Source of the DNA: Gordionus sp. m RMFG-2023
Taxonomy: Eukaryota > Nematomorpha > Gordioida > Chordodea > Parachordodidae
Length of the DNA stretch: 64,000 bases
Assembly: GCF_954871325.1 (NCBI RefSeq)
Contig: NC_088777.1
Location: 5,334,509-5,398,508, forward strand
Direction of reading: 5' to 3'
Under the pieces are notes generated by a model that saw nothing but the letters and a program-made list of their open reading frames with translations, did no database searches and was not told the DNA's origin. Every line of letters begins with the position of its first letter. Positions within the stretch are counted from its first letter, which is position 1. The translations under genes and the position numbers were made by a program. Positions 32,807 to 44,995 of this stretch are shown here, piece after piece.

Positions 32807-34224
32807 CAACGCATTTAAACTAAGTTTAATTTAAAAATGCCCTTGCATTCGAGTTTTTTAGTCTGGTGTTTTTTTTAAATATCGAATATATATAACATTT
32901 AAGCCATGAACAGCCAAGGGACCGAGAAAGCTCCAAAGGCTATTCAAGAGACCCTTGATAAACTTAGAACTCCTTACCTGGACTTATTTCTCAATCACTG
33001 GCCCGGTGTTCTATATCTTAATGAAGATGACCCTCAAAATAGGTAAATTTTTTATTTTTTAACCTAAATTTTTTTAAAAATTAGAACTGTAAAATGAATT
33101 AATAAATGCATATGCTAGTAAATTTTAGCGGGAACGAAGTTAGGAAATGGAGAATTTGGAGACCAACTTGGAATAGATATAAAAAAAAAGAAAATTATGA
33201 TTCAGTGATTAACAAAATTTTTATACGAATTTTTATAATGGTCGCAAGAACAAAACGCAAAAATTGTTACAAACTTAATATTCAATATACAACCCAATTT
33301 AGCCATAGAAATTCTAATTAATTTTTTTTTTTAAAAAGTAAAAATAATAAGTAAATTACCAGGGTGGGGCATACGAATACAAACACCAAAGCCAAACTAC
33401 TCCTCCAACTTGTTCGCGAATTCGCGCTGACAGTGAATGCAGGGTATTGCGTTTTAAAACTACCAATAAAAACGCACGAAACTTTTACGATAACATAATA
33501 TGGGAGATGGCTGTTGAAAAAACATTAACAATTTGTAAAATCTCCCCGTTTTTATTTCCCAAGGAAATTTCTTCTAATCAAAATTTACCCAAGAAAAATT
33601 TACATGTATTTGTTAGATGTAACTGATTTGCAGGATCAAGAAATGAATCTATACATCTATCTATATATTAAATATGTAATCACAAAATTTAAAAAAAAAT
33701 CATTATTCAAATTTTTTATTAAAAGTAATGTTTTTCGATATTGTCCTTCACCTTTTCGTCACTTTCGTAATGATTGTACTATGTCAATATAATTTATGAT
33801 AATTCTTAACTGGCAACATTATTTATAGACAGAAACATGTAAATTAAAGGGATTTCATAAACTCTTCAAAAAAATATTATAGAGAACTTCGCACAAAGAG
33901 CTGGAAATGCATGGAACAAGCCCATCTAAATGGCAAGTTAAAAGCGATAGGCGTTTCAAATTATACGGTTAAGCATCTAAATGAAATGTTGGACACTAAT
34001 AGCTCTTTCCATTGTAAGGTCTTACCCGCCGTTAATCAGGTCGAATTCCGTCCCTACTTGTACCAAGAAGAATTGCTGGAATATTACAACCAGAAGGGGA
34101 TACGTTTGGAAGCCTATTCCTCTCTGGGATCCCAAAAGAGCCAAAATCTATTGAAAGATGAAAAAGTGGCCCTGATATCTAAAAACCACGGGAAATCGGT
34201 TGCTCAGGTGAAATATAAAAGCTT

Positions 34225-34345
34225 CTTTTTTTATTAATCCAACATTAGAAAAACAATTTAAGGGTATTTTCCGACGACAAATATTTTAGTAATATATCGT
34301 TTCCTGGCTAAAAAATTGAATCAAATCCACCCGTTTAACAACACT
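34225..34345. mobile_element. Palindromic TA-type MITE, 3' half
   Basis: The 3' terminal CACCCGTTTAACAACAC followed by TA, with inner-arm sequence TCCTGGCTAAAAAATTGA upstream. It lies just after exon 5 of the AKR2 pseudogene, at the site that retains only a scrap in AKR1. Confidence 0.6.
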
Positions 34346-36060
34346 ACTTTTAAAAATAATTTATCAAACTGTTATCGATATTCCAAGATGTTTGTGCCAA
34401 AAAAAAAATTAGCTGCCAATCTGGGTGCCAATTCTAAAATACACACATATTTATAAATAAATCATTTTAAATATCGGCAAAAACATCGAAACACAAGCTC
34501 CCTAATTCTATTTGTATTGGATGATTGTAATTATATCAAATTATTGAAAGCGCTTATTAATTTATTATTGATAAATTTATGAAATATAAGGTTTTACTCA
34601 GGTGGGCCATTCAACACGAAATTATAATCATACCCAAGTCTTCTAAAGCTGACAGAGTCAAGGATAATATCAAGATATTCGATTTCGAATTGAGTAGCCA
34701 AGATATGAAAACTTTGGACGGGTTGAACAAAAATTTGAGATATAGTTGGGATCCTAACAATGTGTTCTGATTTTTTTTTTATCTTGTTTGATAAATCAAA
34801 TTAATCATGTTTTTTTTAAAAAAAAAATTTATAAAAATTCTACATTTTTTTTAAATAGTATAAATACTAGGTGTATGAATAAGCTTATAACGTTGAAACC
34901 GGTAAGAATAAACTTATAGATTATTATTAATAATTTAATTTAACTTTTCAGAACCAACTTTTTGAATGCTTAAAATAACTTTATTATACCCATGGTTCCT
35001 TTTTGGGAACTTGAAGTCGACTTAAAAAATATTTGATCGTTATTTCTATTTAATTGACTAACGTAATTTAGAATGAGAAATCCAATTAAAAAAATATGAT
35101 AAAATTATTAAGATTTTTGAGATTTGAAATCACAACTCTAAAAAGTGGGAAAACGTTATAAGTAGATTTATATGCTTAATCTTATTTTTTTTCCACCCTT
35201 AAAACATAGATAATTATATTTGACAAAATTTTTAATAATGAATATTAGAATTGTTAACTTAAGTCCAATTTTTTTATATATATTCCAGATAAATATTTAT
35301 TCTAAAATATTTAAATGAATTTTTATGTAAATTTTTTTTTGTATTATTCACCCATCAAAATAGACTGCTTAAAAATAGAAAAAATTATTTAATAAATTTG
35401 CAACCAATTACTTTGATTCCAAATTATGCTTAATATTTTTACACTAACCCTTTTTTTTTCCTCATAAATACTAAATTAGAACAATTTTTTTAAAAAATTT
35501 TTACATCGCAAATTAATCAATTGCATATAATTTCCTGCCCAATATATTATTCTAAAAATTAGCCATTTTTTGTTCAAATTATGAAATATATTTAGAGGCC
35601 AATAAAATTTTTTAGAAAATATTATATTTATTTTCCTTTGCATATTTGAAGTGTTTGTTTTGTATCTAATGAATTTTTTTTAAAAAATCAAAATTATTAT
35701 GAAATATTGTCACTCTATACCAAACTGAGGGGCATAATTTAATTTATTATTATATAAATTTGTCAAAATATAAAGGATTATAAACACTGTTTGGGAACGT
35801 GGACTAAAAAATCGTTTCCGATTTTGAATATTTTTTAAAAAAAAGAAAGTATTTTCCTATTGAAGGCTATACTTTTACTCAATGATAACATGACACTAGA
35901 AATAAATTACATCTGGGTAGATTTTTCTCGGTAAAATTTAGTCAAAACTTATTTGGTTATTTCTCAAGTGGGGATAATATTGTATTGATTTTTATTTTAA
36001 AAAGTAGTAAAGAAGATATTTTTTATAACGTAACGCAGCATAAAGATCATATTAATGATG

Positions 36061-36489
36061 CACCTGAAAATGACATAACAATACTAATGCTTTCTAATAT
36101 ACTCAAACAAATTCTATAAAAGAAATATATATAGTTAAAACCTTATAATTTGGTCATTTTATTTATATGGGAATAATGACTCTTCTGTAAGACTACCCAA
36201 TAGATAGGTACTATATTTTACTCAAATTAATTAAAATAAATGCAACAAAATCTAAAATATAAAAATTAGTTTTTTCTTACATATTTCGCACACTAAAATA
36301 GACAAAATCTTTTGGAAAAATGTTATATCTTACAATTTATATTTATTATACGATTTAAATAAAATACAAAAAAAAAATTCCATAAATATATAAAGTATTT
36401 AATGTTAAAATCATTATAAACATAGACTTATTAAAATATAAGTTGCTATTTTGAAATTTTGAGTTAGTATATGTTCATGGTCAAAATTA
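36061..36489. other. AT-rich intergenic DNA
   Basis: No exon, RNA gene or repeat boundary recognised. Confidence 0.5.
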
Positions 36490-36702
36490 GAGTTGTTAAA
36501 CGGCTCAGCCGATTTTTAAAAACGGCTAACTCAATATTTCAACCAGAAAAATATTACGCAAGCCTGAAGATTTTGCTCATAGAAGAAACAAAGGTCTACT
36601 CATATATTATCGAAATCTGGAGGCTCTGACAATATTTTTCTGGGTAAAATACTGAGTTAGACGTTTTAAAAAATCGACTCTAAACGAGCCGTGTAACAAC
36701 AC
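36490..36702. mobile_element. Palindromic TA-type MITE, near full length
   Basis: TA borders both ends. The left is GAGTTGTTAAACGGCTCAGC and the right is AACGAGCCGTGTAACAACAC. Inner arms are AACGGCTAACTCAATATT and AATACTGAGTTAGACGTT. At 213 bp it is typical of the family. Confidence 0.9.
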
Positions 36703-36744
36703 TAGTTAAAATATAATAAGATTTATTTTATAATCGTAGTCACG

Positions 36745-36895
36745 TGGCCGAGTCCGACCGACTATATATAAATTATCGCCCAAGTATAGAACCCCCAAGT
36801 TGGCTTGAGAAATAAAACAACCCTTACTGTATAAGAATTCAAGTCTATTGGATTTGGGATCAACGCCCACATCCACTAGGCCACTGACGATATAC
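36745..36895 (-). repeat. tRNA-derived SINE (candidate)
   Basis: On the minus strand there is a perfect A-box, TGGCCTAGTGG (36883-36873), followed by a B-box-like GACTTGAATTC (36845-36835) at promoter spacing. A unique body follows, ending near a CGGACTCGGCCACGTGACTAC stretch (about 36752-36733). It does not fold into a normal tRNA. An RNA polymerase III-driven SINE is the best reading, but no target duplication was found. Confidence 0.5.
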
Positions 36896-37557
36896 TAACA
36901 CCTCCAATTTTTTAATATTATTTATATAAATATAAACATGGCATTTCTAAAGTACTTGGCATTTTATAAAAATCCTGTATTATTAGTCATATATTTCTAT
37001 CACAATTTTGGAAATCGCTGAACTGGAAATTTTTAATTGAAGAAAATTCTTAATTTGAATGAAATAAAATTAAACATATGGGTTAGTGTTTATTTAAAGG
37101 TTTGAGATAGGCTGGTTTTCCTTTTTATTGACAACTCAAAATAAAAAGGTTATGTGATTATAAATAGGCCAATATAAATGTAAATAAATCATCTGTTGTA
37201 GCAGCAATTTCGTTGAGTTGAACTATAATTCCTGATTTTGTGTCAAATATAAGCTCTCCACTGCTATTTTTAATGTATGATTATGGATAAAAAAAAGCAG
37301 AATTAAAATACTTAATGAGTAAAAAGGTTAAAATTTAATAAATTTAAATAAAATGTAAAAATTAAACAATCATACTTTGATATGTTTAAGAAAAAAATTT
37401 TTTTTTATAATAGATGTTGGTCAAAATACACGTGGGCAAATTTTACCTCTCTTGGGTTTGTAAATCAACCCTTATAAGATGAACAACGGTAGTCAAGGCG
37501 TGAATTGTTTTTAACGCCAGCGTAAATGGCGGGATTTTCTAAATAAAAATAACGCCT

Positions 37558-37794
37558 CATTTATAGTAAACGCTATTTGTTTAAGGTGCGGTATTTTATC
37601 AGTGCATTGTTTACAAAATCAAGCATTAAATAGGTATAATTAATAAATAAGAAACTTAACAATGAAATGCTTTGATAAAATTTTATAAACATGTGCCGTG
37701 ACGTACATTTCAAAAATTATCATCGCTGTGAAGAATCAGTTGGGGATAGCGTTAAATACCGCATCGCTTGAACATAATGTGTTTACTATAAATG
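37558..37794. mobile_element. MITE with CATTTATAGTAAA ends (left arm copy)
   Basis: Inverted ends CATTTATAGTAAACGC and GTTTACTATAAATG, with inner arms TTAAGGTGCGGTATTT and AAATACCGCATCGCTTGAA. The same element is at 49857-50094 in the other arm, so it was inserted before the inverted duplication. The superfamily is not determined. Confidence 0.7.
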
Positions 37795-38134
37795 AAATGA
37801 GAAGTAATGTATGTTAAATTCTTCATTTTATTATCTTAAGTGATTAAGCATGAAAAAAACTAATTAGAAGAGATGATTTGCGAAATTTCATTTTCTACCA
37901 GTGTTTGGTAAAAACTTTGAGACAGCAGGATCAACCCGAGACTAATTTAATGACAACTCATCCTGGGTGTAAGGCTAGGGCGGGTTCGGACCTCTTTTAG
38001 AAAATCGATAATACCTAATTCCTAAAGGGTTAACTTATTGGATGCACCCCTGGGAAGATTAGTGCTGTTATAGGCCCAGAACAGCCTGATGAAGATTTTT
38101 GTTAAAATAATTATATAAGCATCAATATGTGGCA

Positions 38135-38215
38135 AATAGATGTCCAAGTCCAGCTATGAGAAAAGCCAAGCTTACATAAAGTAATCATAATCGGGCCGTT
38201 TTTTAAAATCGACCA
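38135..38215. mobile_element. MITE fragment (TA-type family, subtype 2)
   Basis: GATGTCCAAGTCCAGCTATG, AAGCTTACATAA and AATCGGGCCGTTTTT match the 3' half of the palindromic family, but the terminus itself is missing. Confidence 0.45.
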
Positions 38216-38390
38216 GGAGAGATACTTACTTAATATTTTATATGCGGCATATACAGTAAATTTTTATTTAAAGTAATAAATTCATATATAAAATGTTAAT
38301 ACTTATAAAATAAAATTTTTTAGATCTATACAATAGAATTTAAGTATATTAAACTAATTGAATGAACAAAATTATAAAAAAATAACAAAT

Positions 38391-39322
38391 TTATATTCTG
38401 TAAATGGATTTTGAGGCGGTGCAATAATCCGGAGACCAAAATACGTGATAAGGAGAAGACGCTATAGCATATACTTGTTCCAGATTCACTTTTTTTGTGA
38501 AAGCAAACACAAATATTTCGATATCTAATATAATCAGTTAATAATTTAAACGTGCAAATATAATAGATTTTACCATATTCTTTTAATAGCTTGGCAGTTT
38601 TTTCGGGGTAACCTACAGATGCATCCGAAATGAAAACTAATAATTGTTTTAGCGGATATGATCTTTTAGAAGTTTCAAAAAGTTCGTGAGCCAAGTGCAA
38701 AGCTTTATCTACATTTAGATAGTAACCTGTACCAAATTTTTTTATATAATAATTGAATACATTTAAGTTATCGATTTAATACCTGATGCATTGAAAATGG
38801 GTGTAGGTAAATTGCTTAATATCGTTGAAAATGCTTTTGCGCTATTAAAGGGTAAATGAACATCGGCATCTTTGTAATAAGTAATAGTTGCCGCATTAGA
38901 TCCATTAATTCCAATAGGATTGTTTCCAGTTTCAAAAAATAATGTACCCTATACATTAATAAAAATTAATTTGAATATATTTGGTGGTTAATAATTTTGG
39001 TAATTTTATATTATATAAATAACGTTAGTATAAATTATGTTTTACAAATATGACTGAAATCGAACAATCATATTCCTTAGGAGATGAGTATGCCAATTCT
39101 ATAAGAGCGATGATATCAATAGGCTTATTTTTAGCTCCAACAGCTTTCTTGTACAAATCCAGGTCAAACTTAGGAACTTTAAAAAAATTATGTATATTAT
39201 TCTAAATAGATAAATTATATACATTCAAGTGGTTTTATATATGGCTTGTTGATACCGTATCCGCCATGTAATGTATCCAAGTAGCAAAGTGCAAGAAGAC
39301 CTATAAACGTGTTTCTCAACAT
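38391..39322 (-). CDS. Secreted vWA-domain protein (gene B)
   Basis: Five minus-strand exons (39322-39223, 39176-39046, 38948-38783, 38726-38574, 38524-38391) join in frame to 227 residues. The introns are GT...AG of 46, 97, 56 and 49 bp. A signal peptide MLRNTFIGLLALCYLDTLHG is followed by a linker and a single vWA-like domain (about residues 36-225). Its first strand is PIDIIALIELAYSS, where the MIDAS DxSxS is replaced by ELAYS. The QLLVFISDASVG strand keeps the second Asp. The final IEIFVFAFTKKVNLEQVYAIASSP...DYC is the standard vWA ending. Two Cys (EYDC and DYC) are conserved in all members and could pair. It is probably an extracellular adhesion or matrix protein, and metal binding is doubtful. 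It lies in the left inverted-duplication arm and is nearest to gene D. Confidence 0.85.
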
Positions 39323-39375
39323 TTCCGAATAGTTAATGTTATATTAAAGTTCAAAAATATAAAAAGTGTTTAGTA

Positions 39376-39488
39376 TATTTTTATATAAAAAATTTTATTT
39401 TATTAACTTGTAATTAATATTCAAATTGACTTAAATTTAGTTTAAAAAAATTTTTAAAAAATTAATAATAATTAATTTGAATATTTGG
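39376..39488 (-). promoter_or_regulatory. Upstream region of gene B: conserved motif and TATA-like box
   Basis: The motif CAAATATTCAAATTAA (minus strand, 39488-39471) lies about 165 bp before the ATG, and an AT-rich TATATAAAA box lies about 60 bp before it (39392-39376). The same pair at the same distances precedes genes C and D. Confidence 0.45.
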
Positions 39489-39700
39489 TATTTTCATTAT
39501 TTTTTCAACTATTTGCAAGAAAATTTTATTTTGTGAAAATCAAAAAAAAAACCTTCATTTCAAACCATATTCATCAAATATTATATCTTTTTTATAAAAA
39601 ATCATATTATTAAACTAATTAAACAAGATGTATTCAAATTTATAAAAATTGATTCTTTCAAAAATAAAAGTTATCTGCAAGATAAATCAAAAAGTGATAT

Positions 39701-40388
39701 TATAATTTGTAAAACGCATCTCTTAACTTTTGTTATTTTAGATCAGTTATAATTTTTTATCAAATTTTGATTCCTTAAAATAACTCTTAATGGCAAAGAT
39801 TAACCAACCATTAAGCTGCAATCCAATCTGATCTTTTCTAATATGAAATATAGTATTTAAATTTATAAAATTATTTTAAATATTTGTCACCAATATTCTT
39901 GTTTCTTTTTTTAAAAAAAAATCGAAATTGAAATTTAAGTAATTACTTGCCTCAAACGTCTATAAATGTCATTAACGATAATATCTTCAACATTTTCTAG
40001 AATATATAATAAATAGTAAGCAGAAAATAATTCCCTGGAAAAAAAATCCAGAAGAAAGGAGTCAAACCGAACCTTTAAAAAAGGTTGATATGCATGTTTG
40101 AACCTTCTAATCAAATCATTTTTGAATGATAATATCAGTATCCATTTTTAGATTTTCAATCAGAGTTAAAGAATGAAATTCTCACAGTCATAAAATTTAT
40201 ACTCACCCCTAAAAGATATAATTTGGCCTTGAAGAATCTTGAGAATATTTGTAACGTAAAACCCTTCCTAGCGCGAATTAGTGGCGGAATTTACGATATA
40301 CGCTATATTTTTATATTCTCCGCCGGGATCTGAATGTGGGGTTACCCATATTTCAGAGTGGCATGCTGTATATTTTTATTTTTTGGCT
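39701..40388. other. AT-rich intergenic DNA in the palindrome loop
   Basis: No exon recognised. A GC-richer patch at 40265-40370 (GCGAATTAGTGGCGGAATTT...CTCCGCCGGGATCTGAATG) contrasts with its surroundings and may be the end of an unidentified element associated with the adjacent hAT remnant. Confidence 0.4.
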
Positions 40389-41120
40389 CTAATATTTATT
40401 TTCGGGTTTCTTTAATAAATATATACTGTTTAGTATAATTAAAGGAATATTCGTAATGCTAAAATGGGGTTGGTTTAACCCAGTTTTAAGAGATTTAAAC
40501 AGCAACGATATTACGATTATTATCTTATACGAACCTGAACCCTTTATTTTTTTATCTAAGCATATAAAAGTACAACCAGTAAGTATTGTCGTAGTCTCAA
40601 ATATATTGTAAATAATGGAGTTTTGCGTATTGCCATAAATCCTTAAGAAGTCTTTAAATTGTTTTTGCTCAATACTCAATAAAACTTGATATCGGTCTAA
40701 GTATACAGAAACGTATAAAACACTATTTTGCAAGTATTGTTGCTCTCGAATAAGTTTACCTATATTTCATATGAAATAGGACTAGTAAATTTTTTAAAAT
40801 CTAATCGGCATCTAATCCATATGCCATAAAAATCAGTTAAACATAATTGTTCTGATTGTAAACTTAATATTGTTATTTTTAAAGGAACTAATGCACTAGT
40901 AAGGTCCTTTAATTAGCACCAATCATCTTCCAACAAAATGACTTCACATGCTTTAATAAAATCATTATAGAAATCTTTCAAACTTAAGAATCGTTCTAAC
41001 ATCATACAAATTGAGGACCAACGTGTTCTGCAATCATGCCACTGACCTTTTCATTGATTTTAATATTCTTACAATTGTGGGAGTTCTTACATATTTTGCA
41101 ACAGCCCTTCTTTATCAATG
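40389..41120 (-). pseudogene. hAT transposase C-terminal half, decayed
   Basis: On the minus strand the blocks occur in order: CRTRWSSICMMLERFLSLKD (near 41050-40980), then LTSALVPLKITILSLQSEQL (about 40915-40855), FYGIWIRCRL, and finally VYLDRYQVLLSIEQKQFKDFL within a 114-residue frame (40733-40389). TRWSS...MLERFL and the VYLDxRYQxLL block are typical of hAT transposases. At least one stop and one frame change separate the blocks. No hAT termini were found around it. Confidence 0.65.
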
Positions 41121-43215
41121 ATAGTTTTAAAGAAGTGATTTTAGGCAAACATTAATAGCCAATTGTAAAGTAAATATTATTACCAACACTAGAAAATTAT
41201 TTATAATATCAATCTCTAAATATAATGGAAGTCCAGAACGTGAAGATAAAACAAATGTTTCCACAAAAAAAATTAATAAAATTAATAAAATTGAAAAATT
41301 TTGTAATATTTTTTAAAAAATAGTTTTTATATTATAAAAAAAATTGTATATTATTTTTTTAAAAAAATATTTTTATTTTTAAATTTTTTTTATAACACTT
41401 CTAACCCTTGGACCCTGTTCGGGTTTACTTCTCTGGTTATAAATATGTTTTTCATTAATTTGCCAAATAATTTCAAGAGAAAAATTAACCAAAGTATTAA
41501 ATAAACCTCAATATCACCTCCCATATTTTTAATTAAAGTTAGGTCCTTTCATTTACACCTAATTTTTAAATAAAGATTACATGTTAGTATCCCAATAATT
41601 TTAAATATGATATTCAGGTTAAATTTTGATCAATTTTAACCATATAATTGGTCATAACTCCAGCCCAGCCTAGGATTTGGTAAAAATATAAAGCAGTTTT
41701 GTACGCATCTATAGAAAAAAAATGAACAAAAACACCTCTTTTTTATAGCCATTTCCGGGTTTTTACTTCTTATTTTGGGTATTAATCGGATTTCTTTGAA
41801 ATTTATTTATATCTTATATTAAAGATCTATTATTAAGCTATATAATAAAATTTAAATTATTGCTCTAACTTAATTTATTCTTGAGATATTTGAAAATTAA
41901 TGATGCTATTTTACCAAAAAATGTCCGCTCTTTAAACTCCAATATCTTAGCGAGTTTAAGATATAAGAAAGTAAAATTTTATTTTTCTTACTTAGTTACA
42001 GTATATACTACCAATATATAAAAATTTTAATTTTGAGGGGGTCGAGTTGAAATCTTGGTGATGGGAATTCACCATATAAATGCAATATTTCTAACGAATA
42101 TTTTAACCTAAAAAAAAATTATATTCATGTACTAATATTTCTTTTTTATTTCCATCACAATTTTATTTTATAGTAATTTACGATAGTTAGGTAATAGCAC
42201 CATTTTGTTTCACCCGATTTCATTGGGAAGTAGTGTTCAAGTTATGCTTGTTACAACACATTTAATATTTTTTTAGCAGCATTTTGGTTAATAAATTTAT
42301 ATTTGATAATTTTTTACAAATTAATTTAGATATTAGAAATTGTCATCTATTCTAGTCAATAATTCTAAAAATTCAAAGAAATTTTAGATGTTCATTTTAG
42401 AAATATTCAAAAAAAAATTGTCTTATTACAAAAAAATTTCCTAATTTCGCCCCCTAAAGACGTCAGAATTCACCCTAGATATTTATAGCTTGTATAAGAT
42501 ATATTAGATGTTTGAACAAATCCTCCCCTCACAATGTCACGAGTGTAAATGTGGAATATCTAACCTTAACGACTGGTTGACTTCTCAACCTAAGCGCGAT
42601 TAGGGCTAAATAAATATTTTGCGTGAACTTAAAATAGATTTTTTTTTGACGCAAAGAAACTAAAAATTTAAAATTTGATTAAAAATAAAAACGTAAAATG
42701 AAATCAATTCAAAAAAGGTATAAAAAATTAATAAACAAGCTTTGAAAAGATTAATAATCTAAACACTTAAAATTTTTAGAGTATTCGAAATTTTATCACT
42801 CGGGAGTGTCATACAAGCTTAAACATGATGAACCGCCAATCAAAAATTCAATTTTATGCTATAAAATTTATTATCTAGAAAGAAAGGGTTTTTGTGATTT
42901 CTATTAATTTTAATTATATTTTATGATAAAATTCCGAGCAGATTTACAATTAAAATTAAAATATTCACTTAGATTCACGGATCCTAATCTCTATAGTTTA
43001 TTTACTTATTGGATATACATTTACACTACTGGCGATATACAAAATTTTATTTGCAGCTACAATATATAGTCAAATTTTTTATTTAAAGATAAATTCGTAA
43101 TAAAAAAATAAATAAATCTGTGAATTAATGTAGTAATTTATATCTATTGTTTTTAAAAAAAAAAAATCAATTGAACTAATTAAAATTAAAAAAATTACAG
43201 AAAAATAAACAAAAT
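41121..43215. other. AT-rich intergenic DNA between the hAT remnant and gene C
   Basis: Two kilobases without a supportable exon. A slightly GC-richer stretch at 42500-42610 has no recognisable family. The 3' flank of gene C begins at 43215. Confidence 0.5.
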
Positions 43216-44165
43216 TTATATGCTAAAAAGTTTTTGTGGAGCGCTGCAGTAATCCGAAAACCAAAACACGTGATAAGGCGAAGACGCTATAGAATACACT
43301 TGTTCGAGATTCACCATTTTTGTCAAGGCAAATACAAATATCTCGACATCTAATATAATCAATATCAGTTAATAAATTTAAGCGTGCAAATAATAATATA
43401 TTTTTTTTACCATATTTTTTTAAGAGCTTGACAGTTTTTTCGGGGTAATCCAGGGATGTGTCCGAGATGAAAACTAATAATTGGTTTAGCGAATTCGTTC
43501 TGTTAGAACTTTTAAAGAGTTCATGAGCCAATTGCAAAGCTTTATCTACATTTAGATCGTGACCTGTAAAGAAATATATATATATTATTATAATAATTGT
43601 ATACATTATAAGTTACGGATTTTGGTACCTGTTGTATTGAAAATGGGTGTAGGTAGATTACTTAATATCGTGGTAAATGTTTTCGCGGTATTAAAGGGTA
43701 AATGAATATTAGCATCCTTGTAATAAGTAATAATCGCCGTATCTGATCCATTAATTCCTATAGGATTGTTTCCAATTTCGAAAAATATTGTACCCTAAGA
43801 AATAATAAAATTTAATGTGCCATTTTTTTTTGGTTTAAGTAAATAATTTCGGTAATTTATATTAAATAATATATACGATTGTGTTTTACAAATGGAAGTG
43901 CAATTGAACAATCATATTCTCTAGGAGTCGCGTACGCCAATTCAACTAAAGCGATGATATCGATAGGCTTATTTTTAGCTTCGACAGATTTCTTGTACAA
44001 ATCGAGATCAAACTTGGGAACTTTAAAAAAAATTGTACTAATTTAAATTTGGGTAAATTATATACATTCAAGTGGTTTAGGATTTGGTTTGACGATATCA
44101 TCTTCTCCGCATGATATATCCAAATAGGAAAGTGCTAAAAGACCGATAAAGATGTTTCTCAACAT
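43216..44165 (-). CDS. Secreted vWA-domain protein (gene C)
   Basis: Exons 44165-44066, 44020-43890, 43794-43629, 43563-43411 and 43349-43216 join in frame to 227 residues, with introns of 45, 95, 65 and 61 bp in the same positions and phases as in B and D. It begins MLRNIFIGLLALSYLDISCG (signal peptide). The vWA-like domain has PIDIIALVELAYATPREYDC, where MIDAS DxSxS becomes ELAYA. The central ITYYKDANIHLPFNTAKTF segment follows. QLLVFISDTSLDYPEKT keeps the second Asp, and VEIFVFALTKMVNLEQVYSIASSP is typical of the last strand and helix. The C terminus differs from its relatives (DYCSAPQKLFSI). It sits in the loop of the inverted duplication and is more diverged from B and D than these are from each other, so its split is older. 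Confidence 0.85.
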
Positions 44166-44215
44166 TTTAGAAATTTTTTTATTTAAAATGAAATATAATA
44201 TGAAAAATGATTTGT

Positions 44216-44335
44216 GTTTATATAAAAATATTCAATTTTATATTTTATAAAATAATTATTCAAATTAAATTTAAATTTAGTGTACACATTTAAAAAAAAA
44301 ATGATAAATAAAATATTAAATTTGAATATTTGATT
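44216..44335 (-). promoter_or_regulatory. Upstream region of gene C: conserved motif and TATA-like box
   Basis: Minus-strand CAAATATTCAAATTTAATA (about 44332-44313) lies near -165, and a TTTTTATATAAA box (about 44230-44216) near -55. Both match B and D in sequence and position despite divergence elsewhere. Confidence 0.45.
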
Positions 44336-44995
44336 CCTTTAAAATATGTTATTAAATATTATCATTGAAATTTTTAAAAATAAACTAATTAGATTTGATA
44401 TATATTCAAATTTATGTAAACAGATTCTATCAAAATATCGTTTTTTTGTAATTACAATTGCATAGTGTAGATATAAAAAATGTTGGCTCATATACTCAAA
44501 ATATTTATAAGTTCTCGTAGATTAAATTTTTTTTTTAAATTGTAGAAGCACAGGATTTGAACAAAACTAAAAAAATAAGAAAATTTGATCAATATTTTGA
44601 GTATTCCCCCCAAAAAAGATCAAAAATTGAATATTCCTCTTAATTTTTCATCCTAAATTTTGAATATTGCATTCAATTTATGAAAATTATCTTTAGAAAA
44701 CCATTTACAATTTAAATAAGAAAAGAAAGGATGTAGTGCAAAGGTTCTTTAAGGTTTAAAGGGAACAATCATCGTTATCCTAAGCCTGATGTTGCATATC
44801 GAACTATTTTAACTGTCAGTTTTTTATTCAAATCTTTAGTATCTATACAATTTAAAATTGCATTACTAAAAAATGTTTTACTTTTATTTTGTGATTAAAA
44901 AAATTCGTAGTTTGTTGATATCAATAAAAAGGTTAAGAAAAATCTAACTTAAATAGTGCCAAAAGTATGATTTCGTTATTAGGTATATTATAGTG

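Larger units (their letters stand above)
32303..34770 (+). pseudogene. Aldo-keto reductase duplicate lacking exons 1-2 (AKR2)
   Basis: Exon-equivalents 3-6 of AKR1 lie at 32303-32410, 32904-33042, about 33882-34207 and 34591-34770 with conserved splice sites. Exons equivalent to 1 and 2 are not present upstream, because the duplication starts inside intron 2. Exon 3 carries an in-frame TAA where AKR1 has GAA, right after the active-site Tyr (DTAEVY then stop). In exon 4 the Ile before the catalytic His is Asn (LNHWP). Exons 5 and 6 remain close to AKR1, including KLKAIGVSNY and IPKSSKADRVKDN. It is a non-functional paralogue unless the 3' exons are spliced to another gene, for which nothing is seen. 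Confidence 0.85.
32037..36060 (+). repeat. Segmental duplication unit 2 (AKR2 pseudogene and flanks)
   Basis: Direct copy of 21943-26930, displaced by roughly 10 kb. It lacks the three MITEs found in unit 1 and so preserves their empty target sites. It starts exactly where the MULE palindrome ends, so the MULE insertion or its palindrome formation may mark the duplication breakpoint (inference). Confidence 0.85.
37415..39700. repeat. Inverted duplication, left arm (contains vWA gene B)
   Basis: This arm is the reverse complement of 48110-50235, with substitutions and small indels. Matching landmarks are the outer edge (ACGTGGGCAAATTTTACCTC near 37428 against GAGGTAAAATTTGCCCCCAC near 50185), the MITE at 37558/49857, the whole vWA gene, and the upstream blocks. 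The loop between the arms is about 8.4 kb and contains vWA gene C. Confidence 0.85.

Noticed and set aside
32303-34770. AKR2 as a second functional reductase
   Set aside because: It lacks exons 1-2 and has an in-frame stop directly after the active-site Tyr in exon 3.
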